NCBI GenBank assembly: GCA_031374115.1
Contig: JANMNO010000016.1
Span: 1-64,000, forward strand
From: JAKFWF01 sp031374115
GTDB taxonomy: Bacteria; Pseudomonadota; Alphaproteobacteria; Rhizobiales; Hyphomicrobiaceae
Length of the DNA stretch: 64,000 nt
Direction of reading: 5' to 3'
Within the stretch, counting starts at the first letter, position 1. Each line of letters starts with the position of its first letter. This document shows positions 17,632-29,201 of the stretch, one piece after another. The translations under genes were made by a program, and so were the position numbers. The notes beneath the pieces were generated by a model. The model did no database searches and was not told the origin of the DNA. It saw nothing but the letters and a program-made list of their open reading frames with translations.

Positions 17632-19623
17632 TCAACCGGCCGTCGCCTGGCCGTTGCCCGCATGGACGGAATTGCCGTTCGCTGCTCCCGGTACTCCGGA
17701 AAGCGCGAGTTGCGGCCTGGCGACGATGCCCAGCCGTTCCTCTGCCGCGGACAGAATTTGCCCCAACAGTTCGGAGTACCGTATGCCGGCAAAACCCGCC
17801 ATGATGTTCAGCTTGCCATCCCAACACCAGCCAGGATTGGGATTCACTTCCAGCAGCTTGACCTCCCCATTGGCATCGGCGCGGAAGTCGAACCGCGCGT
17901 ACTCCCGGCATCCAAGGCGTTCAAACAGACGCGCAGAGTGTTCGATCATCTGCGCCTGGATATGATCCGGCAACTGCGCCTCATGATACTTTATCTGCGT
18001 CCAGTAGGGGCTGTCCGGCTCCCACTTGGACTCGTATCCGAGGATCTTCGGTAGATTTGGGTCGAGCCGGGAGAAATCAACTTCGAGGATCGGCAGCGCC
18101 CGCAAATTCTGATCCGGGTTGCCAACCATGCTGACCGAATATTCGGCACCCGGCAGATACTCCTGCACCAGCACGGGACGGCGCGGGAACTCGGTCCGCA
18201 GCCGCTCCAGATAGTCGAGCAGTGCGCCTTTGTTGCGAACCACGGCATCCTTGGTGATACCTTGCGAGCTGTCGCCATAGTTAGGCTTCAGGATCGCCGG
18301 GAACACCGACGGCAAGGTCGCACCCTGATCGGTCGGCCGAACATAAGTCTCGAGCGGCACCGGCACATCGAGCGATGCCGCAACCGCGCGCACGAGCCCC
18401 TTGTCGTAACAGGCAGCCAACGCCGGCGCTGCAGCGCCCGTATACGGAATGCCCAGCACATCGAGGAGTGCCGGTACATGCAGCTCCTTGAACGGATCGT
18501 TGTTCCAGCCTTCATCGCAGAAATTCAACACGAGATCGGTGCGCAGGGCGCCGAGATCACGCTCCAGCGTCGCGTGATTGTCGAGGAAGCGGAACTTGTA
18601 GTTCGGCAGTTCCGATAGCGCGTCCTTGAGACGGCGCACCGTATCGAGGTCTTCCGGATTGAACGTGCCGCCGCGTTTCACCTGGTCTGGCAAGCGGGGA
18701 TCGCCCATCAGCACCGTGACGTCGATCTGCTGGACGCGGCCCTTCGCCTTACGGGCCGGCAACTGCGGTGCGTCGGCGGTGAGCAGGATGCGCCGCGCCA
18801 TCATACCGAGATCCTGGTCGCGGTCGGACTGGGCTTCGACGTGACCATGATGGCGGACGTTGCGAAAACCGCACTTTTCCAGCAGACGGGTGATGCCGTC
18901 GCGGGTGTACAGGCGCTCGGCGTAGAATTGGTCGGCGATGACGCCGCTCTCGTCGTGCACGATGACTTCGCGGCTGATCAACCGGTCGCCATCCTGGCTT
19001 ATCGAGCGTTCGCGGCAGACGAAATGATGTTCGTCGATCCACTCCCACGAGCGGCGGTCGAAGTGCTCGGCCATATGGGCGCCATCGGTGATGTCGAGCA
19101 CGATCTGGCCGGACGGGCGCAGAATCTTGCCGACCATCGTTAAAACTTTCTCGTCGTCCTTCTTGTTTGAGAAGTAACCGAACGAGTTGCCCATGATGGC
19201 GACGCAATCGAACGTGCTCTCCGGCAGTCGTGGATTGCGCGCATCGCCTTCCTTGAATATGACCTGCAAGCCTTCGCTCTGCGCGCGCTTTTTGGCGAGC
19301 CGGATCAGATAGCGGGACCGATCGACGCCATTGACTTGTCTGAAGCCGCGACGGGCAAGCTCGATGCAATGGCGGCCCTGGCCGCAGCATAGATCGAGAA
19401 TGGTGCTATGCGGTTGAATTGCCGCCGCCGACATGATGAAATCGACTTCCCGTCGTGTATTTTCGCTATTTTCGACGACGTCGCCGTCGGTCTTGACGTA
19501 CATCGCGTTGAACAGCTTGCGCCACCATTCGGCCGGCAGGTGCGCCTCGAGGTCGCCGACTGGACCGAGGCATGAGCGCACCGGCTGGCGCTTTGGCCGC
19601 TTCGCCTTGGCAGCTGTTGCCAT
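17632..19623 (-). CDS. Fusion of SAM-dependent methyltransferase and ATP-grasp (D-Ala-D-Ala ligase-like) domains
   Basis: 663 residues in two clear parts. The first half (about 45-290) is a class I methyltransferase with motif I ILDLCCGQGRH and a post-I acidic GVDRS. The second half (about 310-635) is an ATP-grasp enzyme related to D-alanine-D-alanine ligase: NYGDSSQGI in the nucleotide-binding loop, VLVQEYLPGAEYSV, and the metal-binding KLLEVNPNPGW. The C-terminal 30 residues are low-complexity. The fusion suggests that one small molecule or peptide is both methylated and ligated through an acyl phosphate; the substrate is unknown. Its start is followed upstream by a 262-base gap and the parvulin terminator. 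Confidence 0.85.
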   Translation of the reverse strand: MATAAKAKRPKRQPVRSCLGPVGDLEAHLPAEWWRKLFNAMYVKTDGDVVENSENTRREVDFIMSAAAIQPHSTILDLCCGQGRHCIELARRGFRQVNGVDRSRYLIRLAKKRAQSEGLQVIFKEGDARNPRLPESTFDCVAIMGNSFGYFSNKKDDEKVLTMVGKILRPSGQIVLDITDGAHMAEHFDRRSWEWIDEHHFVCRERSISQDGDRLISREVIVHDESGVIADQFYAERLYTRDGITRLLEKCGFRNVRHHGHVEAQSDRDQDLGMMARRILLTADAPQLPARKAKGRVQQIDVTVLMGDPRLPDQVKRGGTFNPEDLDTVRRLKDALSELPNYKFRFLDNHATLERDLGALRTDLVLNFCDEGWNNDPFKELHVPALLDVLGIPYTGAAAPALAACYDKGLVRAVAASLDVPVPLETYVRPTDQGATLPSVFPAILKPNYGDSSQGITKDAVVRNKGALLDYLERLRTEFPRRPVLVQEYLPGAEYSVSMVGNPDQNLRALPILEVDFSRLDPNLPKILGYESKWEPDSPYWTQIKYHEAQLPDHIQAQMIEHSARLFERLGCREYARFDFRADANGEVKLLEVNPNPGWCWDGKLNIMAGFAGIRYSELLGQILSAAEERLGIVARPQLALSGVPGAANGNSVHAGNGQATAG

Positions 19624-19827
19624 GATGGACGAAAACCCTCCCCTAGCTGCCCGCAGTTTTCGCGGTGAGACGATGGTCTCTGATCGTCGCGATCCTTATC
19701 GCGCTGCAAGGTCATTGCAAGCACGAATTTGGGAGCTATCGGCGAAGTTACGAGATGCAATTGCGCTGCCGCTCGTCTTTAATTTGCGCCAGGCGCGCAC
19801 GCGCGCTGTTTGGAACGATAAACGCAA

Positions 19828-19854
19828 AGGCCCCGGAGCTTTGCTCCGAGGCCT
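19828..19854 (-). terminator. Terminator of the parvulin gene
   Basis: AGGCC-x-CGGAGC pairs with GCTCCG-x-GGCCT around a TTT loop, 32 bases past the parvulin stop. The minus strand continues with TTTGCG, a short U tract. Confidence 0.6.
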
Positions 19855-19885
19855 ACCTATCCACAGATAACATGATGAGGTTTGA

Positions 19886-20797
19886 TTATTGCTTCGGTGG
19901 CTGCGCACCACCTGGCGCCGTCTTCTCCGCTTCGACCTGCTTTTTCACTTCAGGATCGACATATTCGAGTGTCGCCTTGCTGCGCAGACCATCAAGCGTC
20001 TCCTGCGCTTTCTTGTGCATGAGCGACGCGATGATGCGCTCCTTCACGGCGGCGAACTCTGGGATCGTTGGGGCCGGCTTTTCACGGCGATCGTCAAGAC
20101 GGATGATGTGCCAGCCAAACTGGGTTTGAACTGGCGTCGAGAGCTCACCTTTTTTCAGTTTGAATGCCGCTTCTTCGAACTGCGGCACCATCTGTCCTTT
20201 GCCGAAGTAGCCGAGACTTCCGCCTTCCTCCTTGCTTCCAGGATCAAGTGAGTTGGCCTTGGCGGCCTCGGTAAATGCTTTTTCGTCGCCGGCCGTGAGC
20301 TTGGCCGCAATGTCCTTGGCCAGCGCCTCCTCCTTCACAAGGATGTGACTGGCCTTGACCTCTTCCTCAGGCTTGGCCTGAGCGAGTTGGGCTACTTGAG
20401 CATCATAAAGCTTGCGCGCCTCGTCCTCGGACACCGAACTCTTCACGCTGGTGTCGAAGTAGGTTTCCCGCAAGGCACGGCGGCGCCAGTATTGGAGCCT
20501 TTCATCGAATGCCGCTCCGGTACCCAGCTTCTGGGATTCGGCAGCATCCGCGAACAACTGGTTCTCGATGAGATACTCGATCAAGACCCGACGGCGCGTC
20601 GCCTCGGGCAGATTGCCGATATCCGCGCCAATCTCGGCCTCAGCGTACTTCAAATCGCTCTCGGTCAAATTCTTGCCATTGACCTTCGCGACGACCTTTT
20701 CCTGAGCGGTGGCCATGGGCGCAGCTAGCGGAGCGGCGAGCATGAAGCCGGCGGCGATTGCGCGGAGCAGACGGTGATGACGCTTTTTGACTGTCAC
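19886..20797 (-). CDS. Periplasmic parvulin-type peptidyl-prolyl cis-trans isomerase
   Basis: 303 residues. An N-terminal signal peptide (about 1-31, ending ATA-QEK) is followed by a SurA/PrsA-like helical region and a PpiC rotamase domain at about residues 138-245 (VKASHILVKEEA, GGSLGYFGKGQMVPQFEEAAF, VQTQFGWHIIRLDDR). The C-terminus is acidic and Pro-rich. It probably assists folding of secreted or outer-membrane proteins. It is divergent from secA with a 351-base intergenic region, so the export translocase and an export-side chaperone are neighbours. Confidence 0.9.
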   Translation of the reverse strand: MTVKKRHHRLLRAIAAGFMLAAPLAAPMATAQEKVVAKVNGKNLTESDLKYAEAEIGADIGNLPEATRRRVLIEYLIENQLFADAAESQKLGTGAAFDERLQYWRRRALRETYFDTSVKSSVSEDEARKLYDAQVAQLAQAKPEEEVKASHILVKEEALAKDIAAKLTAGDEKAFTEAAKANSLDPGSKEEGGSLGYFGKGQMVPQFEEAAFKLKKGELSTPVQTQFGWHIIRLDDRREKPAPTIPEFAAVKERIIASLMHKKAQETLDGLRSKATLEYVDPEVKKQVEAEKTAPGGAQPPKQ

Positions 20798-20934
20798 AGG
20801 TACATTCCTTGATTAGATGTCGGATTCGCATGTTTTTCGGGCGCTCATAAACCGGCGCCAACTCGATTGCCAGTTAACAAATGGACACGTGGCAGTATTA
20901 CGGCCACCGCTGGCGGCCATTGTTGCGTCATTCA

Positions 20935-20963
20935 TTGACATTCCAGGGGGGCAGTCCTTATTT
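20935..20963 (+). promoter_or_regulatory. Candidate sigma-70 promoter of secA
   Basis: TTGACA (20935-20940), a 17-base spacer and TTATTT (20958-20963) lie about 185 bases before secA. The 351-base gap also holds two adjacent hairpins directly upstream of the secA RBS (21088-21102 and 21105-21119). Confidence 0.5.
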
Positions 20964-21148
20964 CACTGAAACGAAGCGGGGCTGTCAGGCCACCGGGAGC
21001 TTCGGCGCGGACGGGCAGTTGCCCTGAACAATGGCCCAAGCGATCTGCGACCTGATGATGTTCGTCCTCCACCCACCAGATTCTCTTCCCGGCAATGCCG
21101 GGAGCGGCGATTTTCGCCGATCAAACACGAAGCTTGAGGAATATACGC

Positions 21149-23983
<2,835 letters not shown>

Positions 23984-24035
23984 ACCTCTGCGGGCTCGCC
24001 TGCATTGATCGCGATGGCCACGACATGATGAACCG

Positions 24036-24668
24036 ATGCCACTGACAGCGCGCGCCAAAAGCTTCGGGCGCGTTGGCGTGGGCGCGCCGCCGGCACTACC
24101 TGGTCAGGCAATCGGAATTCTTGGCGGAACGTTCAATCCACCCCACGACGGGCATGCGCTGATAACCGAAATCGCGTTACGCAGGCTTCGGCTTGATCGG
24201 CTCTGGTGGGTGGTCACGCCCGGCAATCCACTGAAATCGAATGGCGGGTTACCGCCCCTCGCGCTTCGCATCGGCGCGTGCAAAGAGTTGATCGACAATC
24301 CGCGCGTGGAGGTCACCGGCTTTGAGGAGCGTCTCGGTACGCCGTATACAGCCGCTACGCTCGGATATCTGCGCCGGCGTTTTCCAGGCGTTCGCTTCGT
24401 TTGGATCATGGGAGCGGACAACCTGGCGACGTTCCATCGCTGGCAGCGGTGGCGCGAAATCGCCAGGGAAGTGCCGATCGCCGTCGTCGATCGGCCGGGA
24501 TGGCGTCTCAAGGGAATGTCGTCACCGGCCGCGCGTTCGCTCAGCGCAGCGTTCATTCCGGAGTTGCAGGCAGCTAACCTGGCCCGAATGAAAGCGCCTG
24601 CTTGGACGCTGTTGAGTGGCCCGCTTTCGCCGTTGTCGTCGACAGCGCTGCGCGCGGCGAAATCCTGA
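24036..24668 (+). CDS. nadD: Nicotinate-nucleotide adenylyltransferase
   Basis: 210 residues. The adenylyltransferase signature IGILGGTFNPPHDGH (about residues 26-40) and the WIMGADNLATFHRW segment (about 127-140) are diagnostic of NadD, which makes deamido-NAD from nicotinate mononucleotide and ATP. The N-terminus extends about 25 residues before the fold, as in other alphaproteobacterial NadD proteins. It is followed by rsfS and rlmH, a conserved bacterial order. Confidence 0.94.
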   Translation: MPLTARAKSFGRVGVGAPPALPGQAIGILGGTFNPPHDGHALITEIALRRLRLDRLWWVVTPGNPLKSNGGLPPLALRIGACKELIDNPRVEVTGFEERLGTPYTAATLGYLRRRFPGVRFVWIMGADNLATFHRWQRWREIAREVPIAVVDRPGWRLKGMSSPAARSLSAAFIPELQAANLARMKAPAWTLLSGPLSPLSSTALRAAKS

Positions 24669-24908
24669 CTGCAGGTGATGCACCGCCGGCATTGATGCCC
24701 GTTAACCACACGCTGGAACCATCAGCACGTGGTGACAATTGAATGGTCAACCGAACCGGTTTAGACTAGCAGTTGCGTAAACGTTCATGCCGGTGCGCCG
24801 TTGTTGTGTCACGAAGGCCGGTTATGAGGCAAGTGCAGAGCCCCCGCTGCGGGGTGGAGAAACGGCTCCGCGCAGCAGATATGGCAACAGAAGGAACCTT
24901 GCCAGCAT

Positions 24909-25325
24909 ATGAGAACCGCGCATGAGGGTGCCCACCGCGGCGCCGCTCCAAACGAAGCTGTCGCCAATGCTACGGAGACGAGCTCGTCAAAACTCCTCGA
25001 TCAGATCACGGTCTGGCTCGACGAGGCCAAGGCTGAGGATATCGTATCAATCGACCTCGCCGGCAAATCCAGCATCGCCGACAGCATGATAATCGCCACC
25101 GGCCGCACGGACCGGCACGTCGGCGCGATTGCTGACCAGCTGCAGCAACACCTACGCGATGCCGGCTGCCGCAAGCTGCGGCTCGAGGGCATGCAGACCT
25201 GCGACTGGGTGCTCATCGACACCGGTGATATCATAATTCACCTATTCCGGCCCGAAGTCCGCGAGTTCTACAATCTCGAAAAGATGTGGTCCGGCGAGCG
25301 TCCGCCAGAGCCGGCATCGCACTAA
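24909..25325 (+). CDS. rsfS: Ribosome silencing factor
   Basis: 138 residues. The RsfS/Iojap domain spans about 28-130, with KAEDIVSIDLAGKSSIADSMIIATGRT, the CDWVLIDTGDIIIHLF core and the REFYNLEKMW end. It binds ribosomal protein uL14 and prevents subunit joining in starved cells. No good RBS is visible before the ATG at 24909, but no better in-frame start exists before the domain. It lies 240 bases after nadD and 7 bases before rlmH. Confidence 0.93.
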   Translation: MRTAHEGAHRGAAPNEAVANATETSSSKLLDQITVWLDEAKAEDIVSIDLAGKSSIADSMIIATGRTDRHVGAIADQLQQHLRDAGCRKLRLEGMQTCDWVLIDTGDIIIHLFRPEVREFYNLEKMWSGERPPEPASH

Positions 25326-25332
25326 TGAACCA

Positions 25333-25815
25333 ATGCGTATCGTCATCGCGGCGGTCGGACGGCTGAAGAAGGGCCCGGATCGGGACCTCCTCGACCGTTA
25401 TCTCAAGCGGCTAGCCCAGTCGGGCCGCGCCCTCAGTCTTGCGCCGGTCGATTTGCTCGAGATCGTCGAAGGCCGGGGCGCTACCGCCGCATTGCGTCAA
25501 GCCGATGAGGCGGCGCGCCTGTTGAAACTGGCAAGCGGGGTCGAAGCACTGATCGCGCTCGACGAGGCCGGCCGCACACATTCCAGCCGTATATTCGCGG
25601 ATACGATCGCCAAGTACCGCGATCAAGGCACGCAGAGCATTGCATTTCTGATCGGTGGACCCGACGGTCATGGCGACGAGGTTCGCCGCGCCGCCAGCCT
25701 CAAACTAGCGCTTGGTCCGATGACGTTGCCACATGGGCTCGTCCGCATCGTGCTGGCCGAACAGCTTTATCGAGCCACTACGATACTGGCTGGTCACCCC
25801 TATCATCGCGACTGA
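25333..25815 (+). CDS. rlmH: 23S rRNA pseudouridine-1915 N3-methyltransferase
   Basis: 160 residues, SPOUT-class methyltransferase. Recognisable segments are MRIVIAAVGRLKKGPD at the start, ALDEAGRTHSS, FLIGGPDGHG (SAM-binding knot) and LPHGLVRIVLAEQLYRA at the end. RlmH methylates Psi1915 in helix 69 of 23S rRNA. It is the last gene of the nadD-rsfS-rlmH run. Its last 38 bases overlap the 3' end of the convergent membrane-protein gene. Confidence 0.96.
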   Translation: MRIVIAAVGRLKKGPDRDLLDRYLKRLAQSGRALSLAPVDLLEIVEGRGATAALRQADEAARLLKLASGVEALIALDEAGRTHSSRIFADTIAKYRDQGTQSIAFLIGGPDGHGDEVRRAASLKLALGPMTLPHGLVRIVLAEQLYRATTILAGHPYHRD

Positions 25816-26440
25816 GTTCTCGCTCGCAGGCGAGGTCGTCTCGACTGAGCCGCGCGTAGGTGCGAACGGCGATGGCAGAAAGCACGGTAATGGCGAGCCC
25901 ACCGGCAACAAAAATGATATTCGCCGCCCAATCGGGTCGCACGCTCGCAACCTTTCCCGAGAAAACGAGAATGAGGATCCCGCCAATGGCGGCGATACCT
26001 TGTGCTGCCGCCAGCATCGCTGCGGTCTTAAGATGACGTGGCGCGCGCAAAACGCTGTTGGCGTTGCCGAGCTGCAGCGAGTAGGCAAAGCCTAGCGCTG
26101 CGATCAGCGCCATGCCAGATCCATACTGCCAGCCGTGCTGCCAGCGCAGTCCTGACAGCATGTAGACTGCCAGCATCGAGGCAGCGCCGGCACCCCACGT
26201 CCATGCAATCAATCGGGCGTTGCGACGTGAAGCAGTGGCGATCGTGCCGGGACCGCGAACGGTTCGTGCTGTCCAATATGGTGCGTTCACTCGCAGGGCC
26301 ACGAACGTTGACATCACGGGCAGGAACAAAGCGGCGGCGCCGGACATCCACGCCGAACCCGCGCGCGCGCCCATCACCTGACCGATGACGGCCGGGACGA
26401 ACGCCGCCAAGAGCCAAAGGATGAAGGGCTGCACCGGCAT
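25778..26440 (-). CDS. Hypothetical membrane protein
   Basis: 220 residues from the ATG at 26440 (MPVQPFILW). About six hydrophobic segments are visible (for example LLAAFVPAVIGQVMG, WTWGAGAASMLAVYML, GGLAITVLSAIAV). I do not recognise a family. It lies 20 bases downstream of another multi-helix membrane gene on the same strand and probably works with it. The 38-base convergent overlap with rlmH is real if both stops are correct. The longer frame to 26560 lacks hydrophobic character and overlaps the neighbour, so it was not chosen. Confidence 0.55.
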   Translation of the reverse strand: MPVQPFILWLLAAFVPAVIGQVMGARAGSAWMSGAAALFLPVMSTFVALRVNAPYWTARTVRGPGTIATASRRNARLIAWTWGAGAASMLAVYMLSGLRWQHGWQYGSGMALIAALGFAYSLQLGNANSVLRAPRHLKTAAMLAAAQGIAAIGGILILVFSGKVASVRPDWAANIIFVAGGLAITVLSAIAVRTYARLSRDDLACERELSRDDRGDQPVS

Positions 26441-26460
26441 ACGCGCATCAACTCGCTTTG

Positions 26461-27081
26461 TTACGAGGCAATGCGACGTGAAGGAATCAATTTCAAGGCG
26501 GCGCCGCTGATTGCGGCCAGCGCCATTGCGCCAAAAAACATTACGTTCTTGGCCGGCCAATCGGTAAAGCGTTCAACTAGGAACCGCTTCATCTGGCCGT
26601 CGACCAGAAATCCGATCATCAACACGATCATCCCAACAAGCTGTGCAAGCGCAACAAAACGCGCCATCGTCAACATCGTTTCATCATGACCACCAGCGTT
26701 CGACGATTTTGACAGTATGTTCGAGATCGCGAGGCATAACCCGCCGACGGCGACCAACCCTACGACATGCGCGGGCCATTCTTTCCAGCTGAGAACTCCG
26801 GTCCCGTACGTTACGAATATAACGAGCGCCGCCCAGGTCCATACGAGCCCCATCGAGCGTGCGCTTTTCGCAGCTAACGTTGCGCGTGGTTCACCCGCCG
26901 CTGCAGACGCTGTCAACTCCCGGATCGCCATCAAGGCGAAAAGAATGTTCGTACCGGCTGCGATCGCCAAATGGGCATAGGCCATAGTGACATCACCCGG
27001 CCTCGCGGCAGCACTGATCACGAGGACCGCAACGCTCACCCCAATTGCCAGTATCCAAGCGACCATGGAGACATGTCCCAT
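26461..27081 (-). CDS. Hypothetical membrane protein
   Basis: 206 residues with about six transmembrane segments (residues 8-25, 37-52, 76-95, 103-122, 140-160, 180-198). Family not recognised. It begins MGHVSMVAWILAIG, and its gene lies 49 bases downstream of the epimerase gene. The order 2-hydroxyacid dehydrogenase, epimerase, this gene, and the next membrane gene suggests one minus-strand operon, but nothing links them functionally. Confidence 0.6.
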   Translation of the reverse strand: MGHVSMVAWILAIGVSVAVLVISAAARPGDVTMAYAHLAIAAGTNILFALMAIRELTASAAAGEPRATLAAKSARSMGLVWTWAALVIFVTYGTGVLSWKEWPAHVVGLVAVGGLCLAISNILSKSSNAGGHDETMLTMARFVALAQLVGMIVLMIGFLVDGQMKRFLVERFTDWPAKNVMFFGAMALAAISGAALKLIPSRRIAS

Positions 27082-27130
27082 TTCTCGTTTCCAACCGCGC
27101 AGTCAACTACCGCAAGTTGGTAAACAATCA

Positions 27131-28135
27131 CTAACACTTTTCGTATGCGCGATACCACGAGACAAACTTAGCCAGTCCGTCCTCGATCGGCGTCGACGGG
27201 CTGAAACCGGTATCGCGCATCAGTGCATCGACGTTGGCGAATGTCGTGTGGACATCGCCCTCCTGCATCGGCAGCATGCGCGTACGGGCCGCAACACCCA
27301 GCAATCGCTCCAGGATGGCGATCATGTCGAGCAACTCGACGGGCTTGTTGTTGCCGATATTGTAGATGCGAAACGGGGCGGTCGATGTTGCCGGCGTCAG
27401 CGTTGAAGCTGCAGCCGTGCCTCGCGCCGGTCGATCGAGTGTCTTGATGATGCCGGCGACGATATCGTCGATATAGGTAAAATCGCGCGCATGCTGGCCA
27501 TTGTTGAAAACGTCGATGGTGTCGCCCGCAAGCATCGCCTTGGTGAACTTGAAATAGGCCATATCAGGCCGGCCCCAAGGTCCGTAGACCGTGAAGAAGC
27601 GCAGACCGGTGACAGGCAACTGGTATAGGTGCGCATACGTGTGCGCCATCAACTCGTTCGAGCGCTTGGTTGCCGCATAGAGGCTGACCGGATGGTCGGT
27701 ACTTGAGTGATCCTCGGCAAACGGAACGGCGGCGTTCGCGCCGTAAACCGAGCTCGATGAGGCATACACCAAATGTTGCACGCGCAGGTGCCGGCAGCCT
27801 TCGAGGATCGACAGGAAGCCGGCGAGGTTGCTGTCGATGTAGGCTGCCGGATTATCGATCGAGTAGCGCACTCCCGCCTGCGCACCCAGATGGACGACGC
27901 GATCCGGCCGAACGCCTGAAAACAGCGTTTGCATCGCAGCACGATCGGCAAAATCGCCCAGCACGAAACGAAAGCCTGGTTGGCCTTCGAGCATGGCCAG
28001 CCGTGCTTCCTTCAACTTCACGTCGTAATAGGCGTTGAGGTTGTCGACGCCGACGACCGTCTCACCGCGCGCAAGCAGCGCCTGGGCGGTGTGAAAGCCG
28101 ACGAAACCGGCGGCACCTGTCACAAGAATCGTCAT
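27131..28135 (-). CDS. NAD-dependent sugar-nucleotide epimerase, UDP-glucuronate 4-epimerase-like
   Basis: 334 residues, extended short-chain dehydrogenase fold. The NAD-binding GAAGFVGFHTA motif is near residue 8. The catalytic Ser in YASSSSVYG and the YAATKRSNE (YxxxK) pair follow, as does the FFTVYGPWGRPDMA segment typical of the UDP-glucuronate/galacturonate 4-epimerase subgroup. It probably supplies galacturonate units for envelope polysaccharide; the substrate is inferred from subgroup similarity. Start 28135 (MTILVTGA) is only 4 bases from the preceding dehydrogenase stop. Confidence 0.9.
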   Translation of the reverse strand: MTILVTGAAGFVGFHTAQALLARGETVVGVDNLNAYYDVKLKEARLAMLEGQPGFRFVLGDFADRAAMQTLFSGVRPDRVVHLGAQAGVRYSIDNPAAYIDSNLAGFLSILEGCRHLRVQHLVYASSSSVYGANAAVPFAEDHSSTDHPVSLYAATKRSNELMAHTYAHLYQLPVTGLRFFTVYGPWGRPDMAYFKFTKAMLAGDTIDVFNNGQHARDFTYIDDIVAGIIKTLDRPARGTAAASTLTPATSTAPFRIYNIGNNKPVELLDMIAILERLLGVAARTRMLPMQEGDVHTTFANVDALMRDTGFSPSTPIEDGLAKFVSWYRAYEKC

Positions 28136-28139
28136 GTAC

Positions 28140-29093
28140 TCACAAACCGATCTGATGGATCGGCTTGCCCGCAAGCCAAGCTTCGATCGCAGCCACCGTT
28201 CCGCCATAGAACATCCGGTAGGTCTCTTCGGTCACATATCCCAGGTGCGGCGTCAGAAGTGCGCGCGGCTCCTTGCGCAACGGATGCTCCCACGGCAACG
28301 GCTCTTCCTCATAAACGTCGAGGGCCGCTGCCGCGATGCGATTTTGCCGCAACGCCGCGAGCAGTGCTTCGCCGTCGATGATCGGCCCGCGCGACGTGTT
28401 GATGATCGCAGCGGTTGGCTTCATCGCGCCCAGCTCAGCTGCGCCGACGATGCCGCGCGTGCGATCCGAAAGCACCGAGTGGATCGAAATGAAGTCCGAA
28501 CGCCGAAACAGTTCGTCCTTGGCAACGAGAGTCGCACCAGCAGCCGTCGCCTTCTGCGCCGTCAGATTTTGGCTCCAGGCGATCACCGTCATCCCAAACG
28601 CACGGGCATACGCCGCCATTTGGCCGCCGAGTTTGCCAACGCCAAGGATACCGAGCGTCTTGCCTTTGAGGTCTTGCCCCACGGTCGTCTGCCACGCGCC
28701 TGTGCGCATCGCCTGTGCCTCGAACGGAATATGACGGGCGATCGACAGCATCAAGCCGAATGCAAGTTCGGCCGTCGCGTGCCCACCGCTTGGAGTGCCA
28801 CACACGATCACGCCGTGCGCGGTCGCAGCGCCCACATCGATCGACGCATTGCGCAGACCCGTTGTCACGCACAACTTCAACTTCGGCAGCCGGCGGAAAA
28901 GTTGCGCTGGAAACGGCGTGCGCTCGCGCATAAGGCAGACGATCTCAAACCCGGCAAGCGCGGCGGCCGTTTCGTCCTGGTTTGCAAGAGGATGGCGGAA
29001 CACCTGGAGCCGGTGCTCCTTGGCCAGACCAGACCAATCGGCCATCGCCAGCGCTACGCCCTGATAATCGTCGAGTATCGCAATGGAAGCCAT
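28140..29093 (-). CDS. D-2-hydroxyacid dehydrogenase family protein
   Basis: 317 residues from the ATG at 29093 (MASIAILDDYQGVAL). The Rossmann motif GILGVGKLGGQMA (about residue 150) binds NAD(P). The catalytic Arg (INTSRGPIIDG), Glu (YEEEPLPWEHPL) and His (LTPHLGY) are all present. The family oxidises or reduces D-2-hydroxy acids such as phosphoglycerate or glyoxylate; the substrate here is not predictable. It is four bases upstream of the epimerase gene and divergent from the zinc peptidase gene. Confidence 0.92.
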   Translation of the reverse strand: MASIAILDDYQGVALAMADWSGLAKEHRLQVFRHPLANQDETAAALAGFEIVCLMRERTPFPAQLFRRLPKLKLCVTTGLRNASIDVGAATAHGVIVCGTPSGGHATAELAFGLMLSIARHIPFEAQAMRTGAWQTTVGQDLKGKTLGILGVGKLGGQMAAYARAFGMTVIAWSQNLTAQKATAAGATLVAKDELFRRSDFISIHSVLSDRTRGIVGAAELGAMKPTAAIINTSRGPIIDGEALLAALRQNRIAAAALDVYEEEPLPWEHPLRKEPRALLTPHLGYVTEETYRMFYGGTVAAIEAWLAGKPIHQIGL

Positions 29094-29133
29094 GTTGCGG
29101 CCTTGTCCTGGTCGTTGGCAGATTTCATTCCTA

Positions 29134-29173
29134 TACTCGCAATATGCCGCGATTACTCGCAATATGCCGCGAT
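29134..29173. repeat. 20-bp exact tandem duplication in a divergent promoter region
   Basis: TACTCGCAATATGCCGCGAT is repeated head to tail (29134-29153 and 29154-29173), inside the 108-base gap between the dehydrogenase and zinc peptidase genes. It may duplicate an operator or promoter element. Confidence 0.9.
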
Positions 29174-29201
29174 CAGCGTCGCGGCAATACAAGGATGTTG
29201 C

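Noticed and set aside
28134..29201. Upstream extension of the zinc peptidase frame
   Set aside because: Lies antisense to the 2-hydroxyacid dehydrogenase gene and encodes basic, non-family sequence.
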